From the NCBI GenBank assembly GCA_021808425.1, contig JAKBBS010000122.1, forward strand, positions 1 to 10,270: a stretch of DNA of 10,270 nucleotides, in the 5' to 3' direction. Position numbers and translations under genes: made by a program. Of this stretch, positions 5,523 to 10,270 are shown piece after piece (the first letter of the stretch is position 1; each line of letters starts with the position of its first letter). Origin of the DNA: Actinomycetes bacterium. GTDB lineage: Bacteria > Actinomycetota > Acidimicrobiia > Acidimicrobiales > Palsa-688. The notes beneath the pieces are model-generated. The model was not told the origin of the DNA. It ran no database searches and was given only the letters and a program-made list of their open reading frames with translations.

Positions 5523-6790
5523 CGCCTCGCCTGGTAGCGGGCGATCTCGGCGCGCCCGACCACCATGTGGTGGACTTCGTCCGGCCCGTCAGCGAAACGC
5601 AGCGTGCGCTGAGACGTGTACATGTCTGCGAGCGGAGTCCACTGGGAGATGCCGGTCGCACCGTGGATTTGGATCGCCTGGTCGATGATGTTGCAGACCC
5701 GCTCCGGAACCATGGCCTTCGCAGCGGACACCCACACCCGTGCTTCAGCGTTGCCCATAAGGTCCATCGCCTTCGCGGCGCGCAGAACCATCATCCGCAT
5801 CGCCTCGATCTCGATGCGGGCCCGTGAAACCCATTCGGTGTTCTTTCCGAGGGAGATGATCGGCTTGCCGAAAGCTTCGCGGCTCAGGCCTCTCTCGATC
5901 ATCAGTGCCAGCGCCTTCTCTGCGGCCCCTATCGAGCGCATGCAGTGGTGGATCCTGCCCGGGCCGAGGCGGACTTGAGATATCTCAAAGCCGCGGCCTT
6001 CGCCTAGGAGCACGTTCTGTTTGGGTACACGCACGTCGTTGAACCGGAGGTGCATGTGCCCGTGCGGGGCGTCGTCGTGTCCGAAGACGAGCATAGGACC
6101 GACGACTTCGACGCCAGGCGTGTCCATCGGAACCAGGATCTGCGACTGTTGGAGGTGGGTGGCGGCGTCGGGGTTGGTTCTCACCATGACGATCATGATC
6201 TTGCAGCGGGGGTCGCCGGCTCCGGAGATGTAGTACTTCTCGCCGTTGATCACCCACTCCTCACCGTCCAGGACGGCCTCGCAGGCGATGTTCCGGGCGT
6301 CCGAGGAAGCGAGGTCGGGTTCGGTCATAGCGAAGGCTGACCGGATCTCCCCGGCGAGAAGGGGCGCAAGCCAGCGCTCCTTTTGTTCGGGAGTTCCGAC
6401 ACGTTCGAGGACCTCCATGTTCCCCGTGTCGGGGGCGGAGCAGTTGAGGCACTCCGAGCCGAGCCGCGATTTACCGAGCTCGAAGGCGATGTAGGCATAG
6501 TCGAGGTTGGACAAGCCTTCCCCGGTCTCGGCGTCGGGAAGGAAGAAGTTCCACAATCCCTCGGATTTCGCTTTGGCCTTGGTGGCGTCGAGAAGGTCGA
6601 GCTGGCCGGGCGCGAAGCTCCACCGGTCCTCCCTACGCTCGCCAAGCGCGAAGAATTCCGGCTCCATCGGCGCCACCTCGGTTTCGATGAACTCCTTCAC
6701 TCGCTCGAGCAGCGGCCGAGCTTTCGCCGAAATTCCGAGATTGAAAAGCTCGCCGCCGAAGTCGTCGGTGCTGAGAGGGTTTGCCGGCAT
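5519..6790 (-). CDS. Acyl-CoA dehydrogenase, ACAD10/11-like C-terminus (ACAD-2)
   Basis: A 423-residue acyl-CoA dehydrogenase. The N-terminal helical domain has 'VKEFIETEVAPMEPEF'. The beta-domain motif AFAMTEPDLASSD surrounds residue 155-163, and WVINGEKYYISGAGDP follows. The C-terminal domain carries GPGRIHHCMRSIGAAE, AFGKPI, IQIHGATGIS and RTLRFADGPDEVHH. The last motif matches the 'LRIADGPDEVH' end of ACAD10 and ACAD11, so D401 occupies the position of the catalytic glutamate of classical enzymes. ACAD11-type enzymes act on 4-phosphoacyl-CoA made by a kinase domain fused in animals and separate in bacteria; the LvaA-like kinase is encoded about 2 kb away. The ATG at 6790 is fixed by a GGAGGT ribosome site 6 nt upstream. 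The frame stays open for 153 further codons, but these are arginine/serine-rich, antisense to ACAD-3 and not family-like. Confidence 0.94.
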   Translation of the reverse strand: MPANPLSTDDFGGELFNLGISAKARPLLERVKEFIETEVAPMEPEFFALGERREDRWSFAPGQLDLLDATKAKAKSEGLWNFFLPDAETGEGLSNLDYAYIAFELGKSRLGSECLNCSAPDTGNMEVLERVGTPEQKERWLAPLLAGEIRSAFAMTEPDLASSDARNIACEAVLDGEEWVINGEKYYISGAGDPRCKIMIVMVRTNPDAATHLQQSQILVPMDTPGVEVVGPMLVFGHDDAPHGHMHLRFNDVRVPKQNVLLGEGRGFEISQVRLGPGRIHHCMRSIGAAEKALALMIERGLSREAFGKPIISLGKNTEWVSRARIEIEAMRMMVLRAAKAMDLMGNAEARVWVSAAKAMVPERVCNIIDQAIQIHGATGISQWTPLADMYTSQRTLRFADGPDEVHHMVVGRAEIARYQARR

Positions 6791-6796
6791 TAGTGG

Positions 6797-6802
6797 ACCT
6801 CC
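6797..6802 (-). promoter_or_regulatory. Ribosome binding site of ACAD-2
   Basis: Minus-strand GGAGGT lies 6 nt before the ATG at 6790. It decides this start against the long upstream open frame. Confidence 0.8.
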
Positions 6803-6831
6803 GATGTATGTAGGCGGCAGGCGGGACGTGC

Positions 6832-6852
6832 TTGGCGTTCGACCCGTGCCAA
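6832..6852. promoter_or_regulatory. TTGGC-N11-GCCAA inverted repeat, candidate operator
   Basis: Perfect 5-bp arms, TTGGC (6832-6836) and GCCAA (6848-6852), are separated by 11 nt in the 136-bp divergent region between ACAD-2 and ACAD-3. Spacing and symmetry fit a T-N11-A LysR-type box, but 5-bp arms can arise by chance. No LysR gene is in the window. It sits about 40 nt upstream of the ACAD-2 start. Confidence 0.35.
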
Positions 6853-6926
6853 CTCTCGACCCTACGCGAAGCGAGCGGGGTCGCGTCGGGTGCTTTGGCT
6901 TCCGTTGCGGCCGGTCGAGTGGAACA

Positions 6927-8126
6927 ATGACAGGCATGGGCAACCCGGCAGACCTTGTAGATACCCGCACGGCGCAGCTACTAGCGGAGGTTGATCCGAA
7001 AACGACCCCGATGGAAGAGTTCCGGGGGGCGCAGTACGACCTCGGGTTGGCGTGGGTGCATTTTCCGGAAGGGCGAGGCGGGCTAGGGGTGGCGCCGGCA
7101 TTGCAGCGGCGCGTAGAGGAACGCCTCCGTGAGGCAGGGGTAAAGCCGGCCGACGGTCGCTTTTTCTTCGGGCTGACCCTCGCCGGGCCGACCGTCGTGA
7201 CCAACGGAAGCGACGAGGTCAAAGACAGGCTTCTGCGGCGCATGTTCACCGGGCAGGATGCCTGGTGTCAGCTGTTCTCGGAGCCGGGGGCGGGCTCCGA
7301 CCTTGCCGGCCTCGCCTGTCGGGCGGTAAGGGACGGCGACGAGTGGGTCGTCAGCGGCCAGAAGGTCTGGAACACGATGGCCCACATCGCTGATCGGGGA
7401 ATGCTCCTCGCGCGTACCGATCCTGAGGTCGTCAAGCACAAGGGCCTCACCTACTTCGCGCTAGACATGCACGCGCCAGGGGTGGAGGTGCGGCCGCTGG
7501 TGCAGATAACAGGCGACGCCGAGTTCAACGAGGTGTACCTGACGGAGGTACGTATCCCCGACGCGGACCGTATCGGCGAGGTGGGCGAGGGTTGGAGGGT
7601 GGCCATGACCACCCTGATGAACGAGCGGACGGCGATCGGCGGTGGGGGCTCAAGTTCCGAGCGTGGAAGCGGCGCGATTGCGGAGGCGTTGCGGCTCTGG
7701 CGTGCCTCTGACAGTCGAAATCCAGCCAAGCGGGACCGGCTGTTGAAGTTGTGGTGCGAAGCCGAGGCGTTGCGGCTCACGAACATGAGGGCGGGAGCGA
7801 ACCGCCGCGCAGGTAATCCTGGCCCTGAAGGCTCGATCGCCAAGCTGATGTTCGCAGAGGTCAACAAGCGCATCTACGAGATGTGCGTCGACCTCCTGGG
7901 ACCCGCTGGCATGGTCGGCTACACCTATGAGATGCACAGGGCTGAGACGCTCGGTCTCACCGGCCCGGCAGGATCCTCACGAAAGATGTTCCTGCGAAGC
8001 CGCGCGAACTCCATCGAGGGAGGAACCTCGGAGATCCAGCGGAACATCCTCGGCGAGCGCGTGCTCGGTCTGCCGGGGGACGTCAGGGTGGACAAGGACC
8101 TGCCCTGGTCCAAGGTGGCTCGCTAG
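6927..8126 (+). CDS. Acyl-CoA dehydrogenase family protein (ACAD-3)
   Basis: A 399-residue acyl-CoA dehydrogenase. The beta-domain motif LFSEPGAGSD has E119 and is followed by WVVSGQKVWNTMAH. The C-terminal domain contains NERTAIGGG, SIAKLMFAEVNKRIYEM and RANSIEGGTSEIQRNILGERVLGLP. E364 in that motif is the expected catalytic base. It resembles the FadE-type enzymes of mycobacteria that act on unusual or cyclic acyl-CoAs, but the substrate cannot be read from sequence. Two ATGs, 6927 and 6936 (MTGMGNP), are possible; neither has a strong ribosome site. The open frame runs upstream to 6507 but is antisense to ACAD-2 there. The N-terminal helical domain is somewhat short, beginning with an amphipathic stretch and 'LGLAWVHFPEGRGGLG'. 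It is divergent from ACAD-2 over 136 bp, so the two may be co-regulated. Confidence 0.94.
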   Translation: MTGMGNPADLVDTRTAQLLAEVDPKTTPMEEFRGAQYDLGLAWVHFPEGRGGLGVAPALQRRVEERLREAGVKPADGRFFFGLTLAGPTVVTNGSDEVKDRLLRRMFTGQDAWCQLFSEPGAGSDLAGLACRAVRDGDEWVVSGQKVWNTMAHIADRGMLLARTDPEVVKHKGLTYFALDMHAPGVEVRPLVQITGDAEFNEVYLTEVRIPDADRIGEVGEGWRVAMTTLMNERTAIGGGGSSSERGSGAIAEALRLWRASDSRNPAKRDRLLKLWCEAEALRLTNMRAGANRRAGNPGPEGSIAKLMFAEVNKRIYEMCVDLLGPAGMVGYTYEMHRAETLGLTGPAGSSRKMFLRSRANSIEGGTSEIQRNILGERVLGLPGDVRVDKDLPWSKVAR

Positions 8127-8136
8127 CCTAGATCGA

Positions 8137-8165
8137 ATTCATCTGAAGTTCACTTTTCGTTTGCC
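8137..8165 (+). promoter_or_regulatory. Three PHO-box-like half-sites upstream of the phosphate symporter
   Basis: Heptamers ATTCATC (8137-8143), GTTCACT (8148-8154) and GTTTGCC (8159-8165) repeat every 11 nt, with A/T-rich 4-nt spacers (TGAA, TTTC). The Streptomyces PhoP unit is about GTTCACC; matches are 5, 6 and 5 of 7. The 7+4 phasing is the hallmark of PhoB/PhoP boxes, and the downstream gene is a phosphate transporter. The gap to the start codon is 85 nt. Confidence 0.4.
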
Positions 8166-8174
8166 GAAACGAAA
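8155..8174. repeat. Perfect 8-bp inverted repeat before the symporter gene
   Basis: TTTCGTTT (8155-8162) and AAACGAAA (8167-8174) are exact reverse complements around a 4-nt spacer. It could be a dimeric repressor operator. It is too A/T-rich and has no following T tract for a terminator. It overlaps the last PHO-like half-site. Confidence 0.75.
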
Positions 8175-8238
8175 TGTGGTGGACAGGAGCCGTACACCTC
8201 CGCTCAGTATGTTGAGCATCGATGCATACTCACAGCAA

Positions 8239-8245
8239 AGAGAGG
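8239..8245 (+). promoter_or_regulatory. Ribosome binding site of the symporter
   Basis: AGAGAGG lies 5 nt before the GTG at 8251. The alternative in-frame ATG at 8209 has only AGGAG nearly 20 nt upstream, so the GTG is preferred. Confidence 0.7.
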
Positions 8246-8250
8246 CTGGC

Positions 8251-9672
8251 GTGACTGACGTAGAGAAGGCTGACCTGATCGACGCTCTAAACGAAGCCCC
8301 GATAAGCCGTTTCCACACGAAAGCTATCTTCACTTCCGGCATGGGTTTCTTCACCGATGCCTACGACCTGTTCATCATCGGGACAGCGTCGACGTTGATA
8401 TCGAAGCAGTGGCACCTCGACTCCACCCAGACCGGTCTCATCAACTCGATGACCCTGCTCGGGGCGTTCGTCGGAGCGATCGTCTACGGTCGCCTCGCCG
8501 ACCGGGTCGGGCGCAAGAAGATCTACGGCCTCGAAGCAGCGATCATGGTCGTCGCCGCGCTCGCCTCGGCACTGTCGCCTGGAGTCGTCTTCCTGATCGT
8601 CTGCCGTTTCGTCCTCGGCCTCGGCGTCGGTGGGGACTACCCGGTGTCGGCGGTCATAATGAGCGAGTACTCGAACCGCAAGGACCGCGGCAAGCTGGTC
8701 GGTCTCGTGTTCGCCATGCAGGCGATAGGAACGGTCACCGGCTACGCCGCTGGCCTCGCCCTGCTGTCGTCAGGACTCGCCCCCGGAGATGTCTGGCGCA
8801 TCCTGCTGGCCCTCGGAGCAGTGCCGGCAGCCGCGGTGCTCTACTCACGGCGCCGGATGCCCGAATCCCCGCGCTATCTCGCGAACGTCGCCGGTCGCGC
8901 AGCGGAGGCGGTCAAGTCGCTCAAGGAGTACAGCGACGGCACTCTTCAGCCGACCTCGGTTCGGCGTTCCTCGCGCCTGAGCTTCAAGGAGTTCATAACC
9001 AACCGCCGCTACCTTCTTACCCTGATAGGCACGGCTGGCACATGGTTCGTCTTCGACTACGCCTACTACGGCAACGCAGTGTCTGCGCCGGTCATCGTCA
9101 AGCAAGTCCTAGGGGCGCACTCCACGATCGAGCAGTCACTTGCGTTGAACCTGATCATCTTCACGGTGGCAGCTGTCCCTGGGTATTTTTTAGCAGCGAA
9201 CTTCATGGACCGCATCGGTCATCGGACGCTGCAGCTGATCGGGTTCCCGCTCATGGGACTCATGTTCCTGCTCATCGGTGTCATCCCCGGAGTCACGGCG
9301 ACGGTAGTGCCGTTCCTGCTGCTGTTCGGCACCAGCTACTTCTTCGCCGAGTTCGGTCCGAACACCACGACGTTCGTCCTTGCCGCCGAGGTTTACCCGA
9401 CATCCGCTAGGACGACCGGTCACGGGATATCGGCTGGGGTAGCAAAGCTCGGCGCCTTCATAGGTGTCTACCTTTTCCCCGATATCTCCAAGGCGTTCGG
9501 GCTGGGAGGGGCGCTGGAGTTCTCTGCCGGAATGGCCCTCGTCGGCACAGCGCTCACGCTGTTGATCCCTGAGACGGCGCAACGCAGCCTGGAGGAGATC
9601 TCCGCTGAGGCGGTCATCCTGAGCGCGGAGAACATCGTCGCCGAGGTGAGCATCCCCAACCGGATCGGCTAG
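8251..9672 (+). CDS. MFS phosphate:H+ symporter, PHS (Pho84) family
   Basis: A 473-residue, 12-helix inner-membrane transporter importing phosphate with protons. The first helix has the PHS signature GMGFFTDAYDLFIIG (D36, D39), and the MFS motif GRLADRVGRKK follows helix 2. Residues that bind phosphate or carry protons in the fungal PiPT structure are all found at matching motifs: D36 (D45), D129-Y130 in GGDYP (D149-Y150), Q157 in FAMQAIG (Q177), W265-D269-Y273 in WFVFDYAYY (W320-D324-Y328), and N371 in FGPNTTTFV (N431). The correspondences are by motif and from memory, not by alignment. The GTG at 8251 has the best ribosome site; the ATG at 8209 would add 14 residues. Upstream are three PHO-box-like half-sites. 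It follows ACAD-3 by 124 bp in the same direction but probably has its own promoter. A minority of PHS relatives carry other substrates, though the intact site argues for phosphate. Confidence 0.9.
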   Translation: MTDVEKADLIDALNEAPISRFHTKAIFTSGMGFFTDAYDLFIIGTASTLISKQWHLDSTQTGLINSMTLLGAFVGAIVYGRLADRVGRKKIYGLEAAIMVVAALASALSPGVVFLIVCRFVLGLGVGGDYPVSAVIMSEYSNRKDRGKLVGLVFAMQAIGTVTGYAAGLALLSSGLAPGDVWRILLALGAVPAAAVLYSRRRMPESPRYLANVAGRAAEAVKSLKEYSDGTLQPTSVRRSSRLSFKEFITNRRYLLTLIGTAGTWFVFDYAYYGNAVSAPVIVKQVLGAHSTIEQSLALNLIIFTVAAVPGYFLAANFMDRIGHRTLQLIGFPLMGLMFLLIGVIPGVTATVVPFLLLFGTSYFFAEFGPNTTTFVLAAEVYPTSARTTGHGISAGVAKLGAFIGVYLFPDISKAFGLGGALEFSAGMALVGTALTLLIPETAQRSLEEISAEAVILSAENIVAEVSIPNRIG

Positions 9673-9709
9673 CGATGGGAGGCGTTTCGACCGGGTGACG
9701 GCCTGGTTG

Positions 9710-9715
9710 TAACGT
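9710..9715 (+). promoter_or_regulatory. Candidate -10 of the F420-oxidoreductase gene
   Basis: TAACGT lies 6 nt before the GTG at 9722, with TTCGAC at 9686-9691 as a weak -35 (18-nt spacer). No Shine-Dalgarno is present, which fits a leaderless mRNA. Confidence 0.4.
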
Positions 9716-9721
9716 GCTGGC

Positions 9722-10270
9722 GTGAAAATAGGTTTGCAACTCGGCTATTGGGGGGCGCAGCCCCCCAATAGCGCGCTCGAACGGCTGATCGAAGCGGAGC
9801 GCCTCGGATTCGACACGGTTTTCACGGCCGAGGCGTACGGTTCTGACGCCTTGACGCCGTTAGCGTGGTGGGGCTCTTCGACGTCGACGATCAAGCTCGC
9901 AACGTCAATCATCCAGATGTCCGCTCGTACCCCGACTGCGACGGCGATGGCGGCGATGACGCTCGATCACTTAAGCGGCGGCCGCTTCTCTCTCGGACTG
10001 GGCGTGTCGGGCCCGCAGGTCGTCGAGGGTTGGTACGGTCAGCCGTTCGCGCAGCCCCTCGCCCGGACCCGCGAGTACGTAGAGATAGTCCGCCGGGTTC
10101 TCGCTCGCGGCGAGCCGGTAAGCAGCCCCGGACCCCACAACCCGATACCGTACGCCGGTCCGGGAGCCACAGGCCTCGGCAAGCCGCTCAAATCGATAGT
10201 GCATCCCTTGCGCGCCGACATGTCCATCTACCTTGGCTCTGAGGGACCGAAGAACGTGGCGTTGACAGCA
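9722..10270 (+). CDS. LLM-class F420-dependent oxidoreductase, Rv3520c family (3' truncated)
   Basis: The first 183 codons of a luciferase-like (TIM-barrel) oxidoreductase using coenzyme F420. Recognisable blocks are the opening '[14 protein letters not shown]', '[35 protein letters not shown]', '[43 protein letters not shown]' and '[30 protein letters not shown]'. All fit the Rv3520c group strongly. The true substrate of this group is not established to my knowledge; lipid-related redox roles are commonly proposed. The start is the GTG at 9722, aligning with the normal family N-terminus; a TAACGT box 6 nt upstream suggests leaderless expression. The gene is cut by the window edge with no stop, which is the only truncation seen. 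Presence of F420 chemistry supports an actinobacterial host. Confidence 0.93.
   Translation, partial: MKIGLQLGYWGAQPPNSALERLIEAERLGFDTVFTAEAYGSDALTPLAWWGSSTSTIKLATSIIQMSARTPTATAMAAMTLDHLSGGRFSLGLGVSGPQVVEGWYGQPFAQPLARTREYVEIVRRVLARGEPVSSPGPHNPIPYAGPGATGLGKPLKSIVHPLRADMSIYLGSEGPKNVALTA
9744..9772. repeat. Perfect 13-bp palindrome with 3-nt loop inside an ORF start
   Basis: Arms 9744-9756 and 9760-9772 are exact reverse complements with loop GCA. The core is six G's against six C's. It covers codons 8-17 of the F420-oxidoreductase, so it would form a very stable hairpin just after the start codon of a leaderless mRNA. Confidence 0.9.

Noticed and set aside
6857..6883. CGACCC...GGGTCG repeat in the ACAD-2/ACAD-3 divergent region
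   Set aside because: Six-bp arms with a long loop in G/C-rich DNA are expected by chance and no regulatory role is suggested.
5519..7249. Single 576-residue frame extending ACAD-2 upstream by 153 codons
   Set aside because: The extension is arginine/serine-rich, antisense to ACAD-3, and a good ribosome site plus family N-terminus place the start at 6790.
8409..9410. 333-residue plus-strand frame within the symporter gene
   Set aside because: Alternate-frame shadow rich in Arg/Pro/His, with no hydrophobic segments or known motif; the MFS frame is fully supported.

Overview
The window looks like a stretch of chromosome from a high-GC actinobacterium, possibly Acidimicrobiia or a related lineage; this placement is an inference. 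It rests on the strong G/C bias at third codon positions, an SCO6745-family gene, an F420-dependent oxidoreductase of the Rv3520c type, several acyl-CoA dehydrogenases (ACADs) close together, and at least three genes with a TANNNT -10 hexamer 6-7 nt before the start codon (leaderless style). There are no RNA genes, insertion sequences or CRISPR arrays, and no gene-free stretch longer than about 140 bp.

Layout: (1) 1-203, the tail of a protein ending in a fold like the last half of a von Willebrand A domain. (2) 220-1101 and 1136-2404, forward: an aminoglycoside-phosphotransferase-fold (APH) kinase, then ACAD-1. (3) 2408-3792, reverse: a second APH kinase of the ACAD10/11-LvaA type, preceded by and overlapping 4 nt with a small DUF6285 protein (LvaB-like). 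(4) 3859-4596, forward: an SCO6745-family protein, divergent from the DUF6285 gene. (5) 4635-5396, reverse: a phosphoglycerate-mutase-like histidine phosphatase. (6) 5519-6790, reverse: ACAD-2, whose C-terminus resembles ACAD10/11. (7) 6927-8126, forward: ACAD-3, divergent from ACAD-2. (8) 8251-9672, forward: a PHS-family phosphate:H+ symporter with its full set of phosphate-binding residues. (9) 9722-end, forward: the N-terminal 183 codons of an Rv3520c-type F420-dependent oxidoreductase.

How it fits together: an LvaA-like kinase, a DUF6285/LvaB-like partner and an ACAD11-like dehydrogenase recall the bacterial levulinate pathway (LvaA, LvaB, LvaC) and animal ACAD10/ACAD11. In those systems a 4-hydroxyacyl-CoA is phosphorylated and the phosphate is then eliminated, so that carbon can enter beta-oxidation. 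The window may therefore hold a dispersed 4-hydroxyacyl-CoA catabolic locus. A phosphate importer and a histidine phosphatase lie beside it, and the importer has three 11-nt-spaced PHO-box-like half-sites upstream. The SDR and acyl-CoA ligase of the classical lva operon are not in the window, so the substrate remains an inference.
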